Shown one piece after another: positions 1 to 13,400 of a stretch of 64,000 bases of DNA. The notes beneath the pieces were generated by a model. It had not been told where the DNA came from. It saw only the letters and a program-made list of their open reading frames with translations, and did not search any database. Positions within the stretch are counted from its first letter, which is position 1. Every line of letters starts with the position of its first letter. Source of the stretch: Nepenthes gracilis (taxonomy: Eukaryota > Streptophyta > Magnoliopsida > Caryophyllales > Nepenthaceae). The DNA lies in contig BSYO01000024.1 of the NCBI GenBank assembly GCA_033239525.1, forward strand, positions 11,899,268-11,963,267, given 5' to 3'. Made by a program: the position numbers and the translations under genes.

Positions 1-1208
1 TGTATAGAGCAGTGCTTTGACTTGAGTAATGTCTTTGGACGTTGTTGTCCTCAATTCACTACTTGTGATTATCAGAGTGCAAAATGGTATTTCATAATCA
101 CTAGACATTTTGCTGTTGATTTGTCAGTCTTCACATCTTGGCAGCGATACATGTTTTTGATGGTGATGTCATCTGCTCCTCTGTGGTTGAGACAAAATTG
201 TATTGAACTATTCTTCTTCAAAAACAACTTTGGAGTTCTTCATGATTATGTGAAAGATCCAATGAATCATGCGGTGAACAATTGTTGCAACATCTTTAAT
301 TCATTTTGCTTTGCTAACTCCATTTAGTAGGGGGTTTTTAGAAGTTAATGTCGTCCTTGCAAGTCGTTTCATGATGAAGTCAATCTTCTGCTTGACATTT
401 GTCTTGGCAGTTCTTCTGAAGAAATATCTAAAGATCCTTGAATAACTTAATAGTCTTCGATCTTCTATTTGTCAATCTTGTAGTAGTCTCAAACTTTGAA
501 ATCTTCAGCAGCCACTCCACAACATGTAACACAAATCACTAACTCTATCTATACTGAAATCTTATTCTAAACTATTTCCTCTCAAATATGATCTAATAGA
601 ATAATAAATAACATCTCAGCCTACAATCAACATCCGAAAATCATCACCCAATAAGATTCCTAGATTCCTTTCAAGACTATCTTCCTCAAAATAGCATCAC
701 AAAATCCACCACTTGAATTTCTCTCTCTGGGAAACCTCATACTGATTCAAAGGCCAACCTTAGAACAACATTATATTGATAGACCTAGAATCATCCAAAC
801 AAAGACCAAGTCCTAAATACTCAACCCAGTAAATCAGACTTAGACTTTTCTAGAATGACTCTAAGTCCTCAAACACACTGAATCATCTAATGTCCTCCAA
901 CAATCATCAATATCTGAACCATCAAAATCTCTATCAATCTTCTAGAGTTCTCTCTCTATTGTTCTTGCATGTTGCAACTCAAAGACTCCTGAAATTTTCA
1001 TCCTATTTTAAATCTCATATCCATTCAAGTATTTTGCACCTAGAATATCAAGTGTCCTAAGTCCCAAACATACTGTCAACCTTAGACTGAAGGTCTCTCC
1101 TAAAGTACAATTCCAAAATACCTAGTGAATCTCCTAATATTTCTCAAATGTCATTAATTTTTAAGTCTACAAGTATTTATACAGAATCTTATTTCTCTGA
1201 TATCATTT
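1..1208 (-). mobile_element. Leader/internal start of a Ty3/gypsy retroelement
   Basis: Read on the minus strand, this follows directly from the LTR at 1209-3616. At about 1191-1206 (minus) there is a primer-binding-site-like sequence, tgatatcagagaaat, close to the tggtatcagagc type used by many plant Ty3 elements. No minus-strand reading frame of useful length is seen down to position 1, so this is either untranslated leader or decayed gag, and the rest of the element lies outside the window. The 101-codon plus-strand frame at 22-327 has no features I recognise and is probably incidental. Element identity is fairly secure; the lineage (Tekay/Del-like) is inferred from LTR architecture. Confidence 0.55.
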
Positions 1209-3616
1209 TGTCACGACTCAACTCGACTTATCAAAGACAATACTAAACCATCCGAATCATGATGTGCAAAAGTCATATCTCGAAATCCTTAGCAAAATAT
1301 AAATAATCATAATAAATACTTTATTAATTCGAATCTAAGCATTTGCAACAATCTAAAGCTAACTAAAAATAAGCTGATATAACTTCTACTTCATATTGTA
1401 CAAATTTAGAAACTAATACAATATATGAATATAATCTAATATTAGTCTATCTTGAACCTTCTGGCCAAAAACCAATATAGCCCCACCAATCTATGTCCAC
1501 ATCTCCAAGAACATGCAACTAAACTGATAGAATCCAACAAAATAATTAGGAATGAATTAAATGCCTAGTAAATTATATAATCAACAATATAACATTTATA
1601 TGCTCTTATCAATATATCAATATGATATAACATCAAATAATCAAGAGTGAGAAAACTCGAGATATTAACCATACATGAAAGACATGCCGAACAACAACAT
1701 GAAGGATAAGACTTAGAAATTTTCATGTAAGATGCAAGAGCACCTAATCTAACTGTTCAATCATAATTGAGCTTGTAAACTCAATAGATTTACCAACAAT
1801 CTTCTGTGGGCCTTATTCACCACTAACCAAAGACTATTGTACTAGCATCTCCAAATGACTGGGTCCATCATTGTGAGATTATGAACATCCGAAGATCTTG
1901 GACGCAACCAGCTCATGACAATGCAATGTTCCACAACCAATTTAGTAGTATGCAATTGTTCCAATGTCTTCCATCAATATCAAATTGATATCAACAAAAA
2001 TTGATATCCAACTAATACAGCTAAAAGCAATGGTCGCATAATGGTAAGTATCTTATCATAATATCATGACCTTAACATCTGCCATGATACGGAAATCAGT
2101 CTTGAAAAACTAAAAACTATATTACAGTTTTGAAAGTTTCATACTCCTTAACACCATGATACCTTCATATAATCTCCTCAGCCTTTACCATAATCATGAG
2201 TCAAAGGTTCCAGTATTTGACTCGAGTATCACAAACCAAAGATCAGAATCCAAGAAAATAAAACAATTCCAAAACTCGGATAACAATATGAGAGTCTGGC
2301 ATTTGAGTGTTGGCTTACAGACTATAGAACTAAACACTATCGTTCAAACATTGGTCGCACACCAATCAAACGTCAAGACACGGGAAACTTTCATTCGGTT
2401 TCCAATTGATTAAATTCCATCAAACTCAGAAAGAAATGACCAAAACTTAAAGATCAAGACTTATACAACGTCTAAGAAGTGTTATGAATCAAATATAACA
2501 AGAATTAACCGTTAGAATCAATTGATATAACCAAAATTCCAAGAAATGCAGAAATTGGACAAAATTGTCCCAATAGACACTTAGTATTCAAGCGCTGCAA
2601 AATGCCAGAATAGAAAAAACGACCTCAAATTCAATCATTTTTTTAATATAATCAAAGGATAGGACAATTAAATCATCTATCATTAAACTTGAATAAAAAC
2701 CATATATAGACATGAAATTAAACATTGACATACAATTACATACTTCATTTAATTTTTATTCCTTGTCCTTCATTTCTTCCAAAGTTTTCATAATTTATGT
2801 AATTCCACTTACATAATCACATGTACTTTGAAATTATTATTCTGTACTTCAAATAACAGAAGGAAGCTCTAAGAATCATATTCTTTTACGATTAATTGGA
2901 AGAATTAAGAAGAGTAATCAAAACTAGAATGTGTTTATCAAGAAAAGGCAAAACTAGTAAATTGAAAGATATTTGAATATTATGACTTCTATTCGTTATA
3001 AGAACACTACTTAATTCCAATTTACATAAAGAGAATCAACTTATCATGAATAGAATTCAATTTCAGGATAATTGATTTCCAAGAAAGAATTATGAACTTT
3101 CAACAAGAAAAATGACTTACAACAAGAAGAAAATGACTTACAACAAGTAGAAATGACTTAAGTATTAGATTATTAATTGTTCAACCTGTTACTTGGTTCC
3201 TCTTCAGCGGTTCTTCCTCTTGTTCTTGGTTATCTGGATTTTCTCTAATCTTTTCATCTTTTTAGATTAGTTGCAAGAAAATTGTATATGATTTATTATG
3301 AAAGACAATTTCCTCTTATATAGAGTTAGGAAATTTCCACTTTAATGCATTAAACTAAACATGACTTAACTAGGTTGGTTAACAGGTTTTCCATCATTAT
3401 CCAACTTCCAGATGTTACAATATCAACCTTCTCTCAAATTCTGCTCCGAAAATTGATTTGTCAATACAACCATCTTCTGGCGTTGGGGGGCCATTCAAAT
3501 GTGCATTGAATGTCACATAGATTTATCAATTCTTCACCGAAATGAACTCTAATTAATTCTATAGCCTAAATATTCTTAATCCATCCCTAATATCATCATT
3601 TATATTGGGCATCACA
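1209..3616 (-). repeat. 5' LTR of a Ty3/gypsy element (2408 bp)
   Basis: On the minus strand the segment starts TGTGATGCCC (from 3616) and ends GAGTCGTGACA (at 1209), the TG...CA ends of an LTR, and a primer-binding site follows immediately. A TATA-like box in LTR orientation (ctctatataagagg) lies near 3310-3325. The ends resemble those of the other long LTRs in this window at 25.4 and 52.8 kb. The five bases on either side (cattt and agccc) do not match, as expected if this is one LTR of a longer element rather than a solo LTR. Transcription from it would run away from the pyrophosphatase gene. Confidence 0.65.
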
Positions 3617-4008
3617 AGCCCCTTTAGGATTGATTTGCAGTTTATTTGATTTTTAATATTCATTAATTAATGTTTTTTAGATTGAAAATTTCTTAGATCT
3701 TATAGGCATTAAACTAAAACTTTAAAGTAAAATATGATTGTCTAAGATTATTATCAACCAAATAAAAAGTCTTTTTTATGTATCAATTCTTATGTTTACC
3801 ATTAGTGGGGTGGTAGGTATTTTTGGTATGTTGGGAGATTATTGTTGTGAAACCCTACACCTACATAGCATTTGCAGGTAAAAGAGTAACCTAACGGCTA
3901 AGGCTAATACATTGGCAGCTTTATCCTACTTTAAATTCTAAATCCTAGTCAAGACAGATTTAAAATTATTCCATAGTAACATATGTATTGTTCTTTACAT
4001 TGCCAGAG
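3617..4008 (+). promoter_or_regulatory. Promoter/5' UTR region of the pyrophosphatase gene
   Basis: This 392-bp stretch separates the upstream LTR from the pyrophosphatase start codon. Two bases before the ATG there is a good 3' splice site (ttgccag then ag ATG). A plausible donor, cag|gtaaaa, lies near 3876-3883. A 5' UTR intron ending just before the start codon is therefore likely (inference). No clear TATA box was identified. If the 5' UTR exon lies farther upstream, the LTR insertion would sit inside the gene's leader or promoter. Confidence 0.4.
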
Positions 4009-5970
4009 ATGGGTGAGAAAGTCCAACCACCAAGTCGACCAGTTCGTCTAAATGAGAGGATTCTTTCATCCTTATCTCGGAGATCAGTTGCAGCGCATCC
4101 TTGGCATGATCTTGAACTCGGTTAGACAAACAGAAATAATTTTAGCATTCTCACTATAAAAATGGAAAATGGGCAGTATTATTAAATAGATTATATTGTG
4201 AATCATGCTTGCAGGACCTAATGCACCTCATATTATCAATTGTGTAAGTGTTCTCTTCAGCCTAATTTATCCACCTAATTTTGGATTGAAAGAAAATGTA
4301 AAAATGGGATGCCCATTCTCGGTGATCTGATAGATGTTTCTTTGTCGATATAAATGTGTAGCTATGGTAAAATTGTATGTTGCTAAGGTCCTCCCACCTC
4401 ATTAGGCTCCCCATAAACCCAACGGCTATGATTTGAAGTTAAGCTGATGAATAGCAGAGATTGAATCACTTAAATAACTATTCAATCTTCACAATTCTTT
4501 CATCTAGTTTCTAATCTTAACTGCTAGGTTCACATGGAGCCTAATGAGGTAGAAGGATCTTAACAGTTCTCGGTAGAATCATCATTCAATGAGGAAAATG
4601 AGAAGATTAAGTTATCTTTTTCCTTATTTGCTTTGTCTTTCTCAGGTTATTGAGATAACAAAGGGCAGCAAGGTCAAATATGAACTGGACAAAAAAACAG
4701 GACTGATAAAAGTATGAAGCAATTGGCAGCCTCTTTGTCATGCTTTCTTCTTTCACACTAAATGGAAAATGCATAGTTTTGATATGCGATTTGTAGCAAG
4801 CAAATCCTGCTTCTTTCTGATTATTATTATTGATCCTCTTTTTGAATATTCCAAATGCTCTAAATATCTTCTCATTGCTATATATCTTTAGGTCGATCGT
4901 ATCCTATATTCGTCAGTGGTCTACCCTCATAACTATGGTTTCATCCCACGCACGTTATGTGATGACAATGATCCCTTGGATGTCTTAGTCCTCATGCAGG
5001 TAATTTTACGTGCAAGATTATAGAAACTTGTTTCTTCAATTTATGAGCCCCCCTAGCATGGATTCCAATGAAAAATACTACTACAAATTTACTACCACCC
5101 TGCAGAAAAATATGATATTGCACTTGTTGAGTGGTGCTTTTTGAGCAGACCCATATAAATAAGTGACACATCATCATTTCGATAAAATTGTTGTGAATTT
5201 GTAGTATTAGTATTTTTCATTCCCAATTATCTTGAATAATGAAAATTTCACTGTGCATTGTGTATCAAAATGGAAGTTATTTATGCCTTCTGTAGCTCAT
5301 TTGATTGATATTGTGTATAGGAGCCAGTTGTCCCGGGTTGTTTTCTGAGGGTAAAACCCATCGGGCTAATGCCCATGATTGATCAGGTACTCCCCAACCT
5401 CACAATTATCGATATCTTGGAATCGTTCTCCAGTAATTCACACATCCTGATAATTCGTGCTGTAAACTACAGGGAGAGTCGGATGATAAGATTATAGCAG
5501 TGTGCGCTGATGATCCCGAGTATAGGCACTATAATGACTTTAAGGAGCTCCCCCCTCACCGGCTTGCTGAGATCCGTCGCTTCTTTGAAGACTGTATCCT
5601 TTAATGTGGGCCCACATAACAGAAAAAAGACACTAATAAGGGGGCAAAAAAGGCAGACTAATAAGTGTTGCATCATTATTTCTATGAAGTCGTAGTAAAC
5701 TTAGTCGAAGAGTAGTGTTTTTGTTGTGGTTTATGCAATCTCTTTCTCGGGTTCTCCTCTTAACTACGGACAGACAAGAAGAATGAGAACAAAGAAGTTG
5801 CAGTCAATGATTTTCTACCTGCATCTGTCGCTGTAGAAGCTATCCAGCACTCAATGTAAGTAATGCCCTTTGGTTTCCTCCAGTCGCCATTGTAAGATTT
5901 GTTTGAGCTTCTCTTGGCGGTGTGCAGGGATCTCTATGCTGAGTACATTATGCACACGCTGACGCGATAG
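4009..5970 (+). CDS. PPA: Soluble inorganic pyrophosphatase
   Basis: Hydrolyses pyrophosphate to two phosphates (EC 3.6.1.1), pulling biosynthetic reactions forward; plant members of this short family are mainly cytosolic and Mg2+-dependent. Coding exons: 4009-4120, 4215-4243, 4646-4711, 4892-4999, 5321-5386, 5473-5593, 5774-5855 and 5928-5970. All have GT/AG borders and phases that join without a stop, giving 208 aa, close to the usual 210-220. The family signature D-N-D-P-L-D is at residues 94-99 (exon 4), with the preceding [11 protein letters not shown] block at 80-90. Further family blocks are GLMPMIDQ (exon 5), AVCADDPE and [21 protein letters not shown] (exons 6-7). All catalytic-region acidic residues I can place are present and nothing is broken. 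The start codon fits because it opens the family N-terminus ([11 protein letters not shown]). The gene is convergent with TIC40. Confidence 0.95.
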
Positions 5971-7438
5971 TTTCCCCAGCTGCATTTCAGACTGCCCTCA
6001 ATAATGGACTGATGATGGCCTTCAAGGTGTGGCAATTGCCAGATGAATTTGAATGTTTGCTACTGACTTTTGTTGCAGAACATATAAATTCATATGTTAT
6101 TTTCCTTCATTTTTTTCCTTCTAAATTCCTCAAGATTGTCTGTATGGATGTGGTGATAATAAATGGTTGACGCTTGAAGTTTGAATAAAATAATTATTTA
6201 TCCTTGTTTATTATCTCAGATGAAATTTTGGCTATGAGGGAGACCATGGTTTGGATGTGGGTCAGAGCAACTACGTGATGCTCTAGTATTTAATAAGTTA
6301 TTACGGCTTAAAAAGCAATTTTACTGTTTTTTTCCTTCTCATTTACATCCATTACGCTACGATTTGAAGGGTAATGGTTTTTTTTTTTTTTTTTGAAGGG
6401 GTAAAACATTTGTAGTTTTATCCACTGTTTGAAAATGTGATAATACAAAATAATCTTTTGTCATTGCATGAAGATTCACCTCACCTCTCCACTCTCTCCT
6501 CTCAGGCATATATGATATAATACCAACATGTATTTGTTCATGATTCTCAAAGAATAGTAAGTTCGGACCAAATCGCCATTTTACCACAAAAAATTTACAA
6601 TACATTGTATTAGCAGCGGCAACAAGGTGGCAGGGGTGGTAGCAGCAGCAGCAGTACGGTGTTAATGGTGGCAGACGAGGTACATCTAAGAGTTAAGTAC
6701 TTATCAAAAAGTGCATTTGTAACTTAAAATATAAAATACATGTAAGTGCACTGTGCAAAAATAATAACCGGAAAGCACAATGAACAGAAAATATTTCAAA
6801 TATTTTGGATCGATTGTTCAAATGCCAAATGAAAATGTTAGATCAGATAGAGAAGTGCTACAAACGTCCAATACAATCAAAGAACACCGCTCAAACTAGA
6901 GTAGATTTTAGCCTAATTAGTCTATATACAGCTGAGTGCTGAACGACCAGATATCAACATGTCTTAGGCTCACGGAATGATGGTCACGAATTTAATTCTT
7001 GCTACTACGTGTCTGGATTCACTTGGTGCAGGGTCCTTAGAAATGAAGTTATGCACTCAAAGTTTGGCCAAAACCCGCAAAATAGGGGCAGAGATTTTTC
7101 TTTATGTCACAATAAATGATTATTATTCCTAACATGCCCCATTTTTCATGGAAACTATCTCTGTACAAGCACAATACACACTGAAATTGTCAGCAAAACT
7201 ACAGTTAACTGATGACAGAATCAGGAATAAACCATCATAGAAGAAGAAAGTGCAGACAATCTATGAAAACTTCTACAAATTTTAACAGCTCCGAGAAGAT
7301 CCTGAAGCCGCTTGCAGCTATCGAACCTCAAAAACCTCAATAATTCAACAGAAATAACACAGGAATGGAGGACAGTAGCTTTGATTGGAGAAGAAATGAT
7401 CTTCTCTCTCTTCTTGCAACATAGAAGAACTAACCAGA
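5971..7438. other. Convergent intergenic region between PPA and TIC40
   Basis: It holds the 3' UTRs of both genes. There is a short poly-T tract at 6379-6394 and a CAG/CAA-like simple run near 6611-6660 (gcagcagcag). No coding block is recognised; the short frames in this stretch show no family features. Confidence 0.5.
6158..6189 (+). terminator. Candidate polyadenylation signals of the pyrophosphatase gene
   Basis: Two AATAAA hexamers, at 6158-6163 and 6184-6189, lie about 190-220 bp after the stop codon in T-rich sequence. Either could direct 3' end formation. The call rests on motif and position only. Confidence 0.4.
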
Positions 7439-10400
7439 TCAAGGTGACCCCGTGACTCCAGGAAAGAGTTCTGATATTTTATTGAAGACGTCCATAACCT
7501 GAGAAAATCAAAAATAATTATGGAAATGTGATTTTCTTCATAATATATAAATATAGCAATGATATAACCAAAATGAAAATAACATGTACGCAATCAAGCA
7601 AAACAATCACCCAACATGTACATGATTATGGACAACAGAGGCCACACCGCACACAAAGGGAGCCAAAGCAGTGGAAAAAAGCATCAATATCAGCTATATC
7701 AGACATGGATGAAAATATAAATATCTGTATCAGTTACGGCCAATATCAGTACCGGACATATGGCCAATATCAGTACCGAACATATCGGATAATATGCATT
7801 GATATCATTATTAGAAGAAAAAAATATTTGTAAATCGTAAACTGATAAGATTATATCAACTAATATGACAATATATCAAATACTGTCACAGTATAAGAAA
7901 CTATCAGCTAATATTTACATCTATGGTACTATCAAGTGTACTATTGGTATTGGGCGGAAATTATTTGGCAAATCAGAATCTAGGATGCCAATAGCAACTA
8001 ATATATTGAAAATATCATATATATATATATCGGCTAATATTGCGATACCCTGCTAATATGGATACAATACATCAATATTGTGAGGAAATACTAATATATA
8101 TTGGCCGATATTTATATCAACAGGATTTTGCAAGTTGAAATAGTACAATTATTTACTAAAAGAATCAAACATGTCAAGAAAAGACTCTCTTAGTTGTACC
8201 TCCTTGTCGTTTTGATACTTGGCAATACTCAACGGATTTTGAGAGCACTGCAAGAGTAAGAAAAAACAGAGTCAGAAAGATTTAACTCAAACAGATGAGA
8301 GAATTTGGAGGGGTGCATACATCCATGATGGCTGCCTGAACTCTGGGATTTTGAAATGCCATAGCAACATCGGGATTGGCCATGATTTTTGAAATAACCT
8401 CTTCAGGTGTAAGACCAATTTGATCTGCAAACAAGAACAAATGCAGCCAATTTGGATGAACATATTGAAAATAATATTTGTATTGGTCGCCATCATATTA
8501 GTATGGGTCGAAGAAAGTGATATATATTGGTATTAGACGTATCAGACACGACTTTTTTGCCGATAAGAACCTAGATGGCAAATATTGGTCAATTTATCAA
8601 AAAAGGCAATGATTCAGCGATAACCTTTAGACACATTTTAGATGTCCTTAAATAACGTAACATTTCATCTATCTATTCATAGTACTAGAACCACATAAGA
8701 ATAAATAGGTAGATGAGATGTCACGTCATAGTAGGTAGATAAACGATGGCCATGTATGCTTCTGCTCCGATGAGGAAGATTTGGATCTTTCAATCTTATG
8801 TCGTGAGGGATTTGACCTATGTCAGGTCCATATAATACCACAGCTTTTGGTGTTCTATGCATTACTTTATCAAAATATATTGGGTGTATCACGATATTTT
8901 ATTACATGATAGAAACTAATGAGGTATTTAACACATGTTTTTCATCATCATTCATTCATTTCCAAATGCACAGAGTAATAACCAGAGATCATATCCAGGA
9001 GACTTGTGAACAAGAATAGGAAGCAACTATTCCAGCCAAAAAAGAATGAGATCGAATAATTTTGACCATCTGTGTCAGTGTACAAAAGGCATCCTAGTGC
9101 ACAAGATTGTCATATCATGTGGTCTGGTGAGGGTTATAAATACACAGTTCTATCTTTGACATTACAGAGAAATTATTTTCATAGTTTAAACCTGTAACCT
9201 GTATGTCACAATGTATAATAAAAATATGGAATCAAATTAGAGATGAAAAAGTGGAATCCCTCCACATTATATTTCTACAGAAAAAGACACAGCAAGCAGG
9301 TATTCATAGCTTTCAACAGTGCAGCAATCAATTTTTTATCCATTGAAAGAATTTGACTCAATTATAATATCCCCCAAAAAAATCTATCATCCAGAAACTC
9401 ACCAAATTGCTGTTTGACTTCAGGGCTGCTGAGATCAAAATTTTTCAAGGTATCCATCATGCGGTTGTCCCATTCAGCGCTTCCCCCCATGTTATTCCTG
9501 GGTAAATGTGATCATCATAAACATGAAACAATAGCAATAACAGAAATTTAGGTTGCAGATAGCAACTTAAAACCAATGACTCAGACGAAATGCAGCCATA
9601 ATAAGGTGGGAAAATTATATAAAGAAGAATGAAAAGGAGCAGCAGCAGCAGAAATTGAAAAAGTAGTAGTTACTAGTTGATTGAATCATAATCCTCTATT
9701 AAAATTGAACTATCAGAAAACACAGACGTATAAATGGCAGCTGCAGGGACCCAATAGTAAGATTGGAACCATAATAAAGCACTTTGGCAAGGAACAATGA
9801 GAAACCTGTAGAGTCCAAGGCAATTATCTCCAATTCCCAGAATGGCATTTTCCCCCAGATGAGGAAGTAAGATCTTAAAGTTGATCATTTGGACCTTTTA
9901 ATTCGTAAATGTGGATCTTGGACAGTTGTTGATTTTTTTTCTCAGTTGGTTCTTCCATAACTTGAGCTTGGAGCTGGGATATAAGCCATCGCTCACTTGA
10001 AGTGCTTGAAATAAAAAAAGGGAAATTGTAAACCCGAAGTGGAGATGCCTCCCAAGAGAGATCACAGATCATGATATTTTAGTGTATTTAATATAATACG
10101 ATCGGATAACGGGGACATTGAGAAAACTTAAACAAGTTGTCAGCACAAAGATTGAACTCTACTGTTGCAGTATTTTGTTGGAAATAACCAAGCCAGCCTA
10201 TTTCCCAACAATAGAACTAAAATAAAACAAGAAAAATAATAAAAAAAAAGGACAATCGACATTAAGGCAATATCGAAAGCAACAGAACCACCAAAAGCAG
10301 ACAAGGTGAAGTAGAACTCACAGCATATCTTGCAGCTGCTGAGAATACTGCGGATTTTGTAGCATCCCTGGCATTATGGATTTGTAGTCATCCCAGAATC

Positions 10401-13400
10401 AAAAAGGTGAAATTTGCATAAAATTAGAGTTATAAATTAGCAATAATACAACTATGAACTAAGGTATAGAAAGGAAATAGTTGCAGAGGTACCCAATTGA
10501 TTTTCTTTATTGAACAATTACAGTCGTAATCAACTCCAAACAGTACATAAAGATCATAATGTGATGCTGGACATAGTTGATGCAAGATGCAACCACTGAA
10601 TAAATGGAGCAGAACACTGCCTGTTAATTTATCTACGTGCAAATGATAAATTTTAAACTAGCTCAACTCTGCATACAAACAACAAACTTCAAGGCATTAT
10701 GGGCACAAATTATATAATTACTTTTGCTATCAAGATATATCATAGATAAAAGGTTATCGGATTATGGACTGACATTTAAACGTTGCTGGATTTCTCATCT
10801 CCTCTGGTAGGTACCTGCAAATATTTTTTAAAAAAATTAGAGGCTGTCCTCTTGCACTGCTCTTATGTGAATTACATGTTTCTTTTTCTCACCCCTCACC
10901 AAAAAGAAAAGGCACATGAAACAATTCACTGTACATAGAACACTATGCGGGCAACATAAATTTTGTCCTTATAAGATTATTACATCAAAAGTAGGTGAAG
11001 CTTTTTGTTTGCAGTTGAAGCTTTGAGCCTGGAGGAAAGTCAAGCACGATGGGGTATTTCAACATTGTCTTGCAGATTAGAAGAACAAACAGCATATCAT
11101 TAAAAAGAGTTCCAGTAACCTCCAATTCAAAGCATCTTAGAACATAACTGGCCGTGAAATGTGCAGAGTCGGATGACTAAAACAAGAGAGAGAAAGATGG
11201 GCAAAGATGTCAATTCAATGCCAATCTCACAGAACAAAATTGCAAAAGCAAGAACTACTCAGGTTTCATGATAAATGGGCAGAAGCTATATTACGGATAA
11301 ACCATCTTCTGCACGGTGGGATCTTCCATCATTTTCTCCAAAGCTTCCACTGTCAAGATGGAGCCTGTTTTTCCTGTCAGCAAATAGATAGGGTCTCACT
11401 TAAATTGTTCCATAAAATTAGAAAAGGGGAAAAAGTATGAAAAACTAAAAACTGTAAAACAAGATAATATGGAAATGGAAGTGACTGGAAACAGAACCGG
11501 CATAAAGAACAACAAAGTCATTTTATGAGTGAAGCTGATTAAGTGTTTTTATTCAAACCTTTTTATTTGTTACATCATTTTTTTGTTGGAGACAAGGAAA
11601 GGAAATAGATCAAAGGGGAGGAAAGATGAGGGAGGAAAATCAGATTCTGTAAATAATTTAAAATTTTACCTATGAAGTCAACAAATTAAGCTCGGAATCA
11701 CAATGTACTGGTATACCTGAATTTGTTACTTACCAATAAATACAAATAAATAAATAATAGCCTATGGAATATGCATCTTTTGATATGGCAAATAAAGATC
11801 AAAATAACCTAAACTGTTCTGATAGCCTGCTGCAGCGGCACTTATAGATAGTCACATAGATATTGGCTAATATTTTACATATTGACTAATATTTCATTCT
11901 ATGACTGAGATCCTTAGAACCAAAGTTGAATATTCAAATAAAATCTTTTTGCTCCCTAAATAAATGGATCATAATTGCCAAGGACTAATCCCATGCAGTC
12001 GCCCATCACAGCCAGTAAAATGTCCAGTACACAATCATACAACAGTATCCTTCAGATTGATAGATTGATAAAATATATAGCAACTTAGCAAATAAAAGAA
12101 AAATATAACTTAAGATATATAGACAACTGGCACAAGGAAAAATGAAAAGTGAAAAAAAAAAAAACCAAACTAGGACAAACAAGTAGTTGCTGCTATGCGA
12201 TAGGCAACTTTATGTTCTAGGTAACCAGTCAATGCAACTTATTGGGCTAGAAGCACTCGATCCACGAGGAAATAAAACAACAACTTCAGTCCATGAGGAA
12301 GGCCCAATTCTGAAAAGAAAATTAATCTAAACTCAATAGATCCAAGATGTACTCAAAAACTTCCTTGTAAACAGAAAAAAACATGGAGAAAATCTGATAT
12401 TTCTTTTGCATCATAGAATAATAATCAAGCTCAAAAAGAAGACTAAACCAAATTCTAGATCAAAATTTGAACAGAAGAAGCCTAACATGCACGACAACTA
12501 GTTTATTGAATCTAAAGGGTATATGTAAACATAATGGTTTCAGTGACATGTTTCCAACAAAAAAACATATATTTCTTGTAAAAACTTTAACTAATTATAC
12601 GACTTACGAGTAGATTGAGGCTCCCCAGGAGCAGCAGCACCAGCCTGAGAAGCTACTCCATTTTGTGTGGCCTGCATAAGTAATGCCAGTCGCCAGATAA
12701 ACTCTAGAGGCAGGAACAGCACAAATATGGCTTTGGCTGCTTATTACTTACTTTTTCAGCATATTTAGCATCCTTGAATGATCTTGATGCAGATGAATCT
12801 TCAAAGTTGTTGAATGGGCTCTTCTGAAATGTTTCTTCGGGAGAAACATCTACAAAGGCTGCAATTGAAATCTCATCAATCTTATTTTATAAAAACCAAA
12901 ATTTCATCACACAGATTGCCAATTCCATTGTAATCCCTCATGGACTAGAGTTCTGAAATTCACACAGCAAAGACAGTCAATTGCCATCAAAGGTTCAGCC
13001 GCCAATTTTATTAGAGAGGATTAACACAATACTAATATGATTAGAGAAATCACCAAGCAGCATAACACATTCCTTCTATCTAAAGAAATCTGAAGAAAAT
13101 ATTTTGATTTTTATTGCCTACTTTTGTGGATGAAATACATTGAGCAACATATAAAAAAAATTCCAGGATAGATTGATGGTTACCATATTTTTTTTGTTCT
13201 GCTTTAGGTTCTGCATCATCTTTGACAGCAGCGGTCTGTGCTGCTTCTAATTTAGTTGCAGAGGCATCTACTGTTACAGTGGCTTGAGAAGCAAGAGAAG
13301 ATGGAGAAGCAGCTAGGCCCGGGAAAGTAGTCGGCCCAGGAGAGGTAGCTGGTGCTGCAGCGGATGGGGAAGTTGAGCCCATTGAAAATGCAGGAGAACT

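Noticed and set aside
7528..8056. Tyr/Ile-rich frames in TIC40 intron 11
   Set aside because: Products of the AATAT-rich repeat, lying inside an intron of an intact gene.
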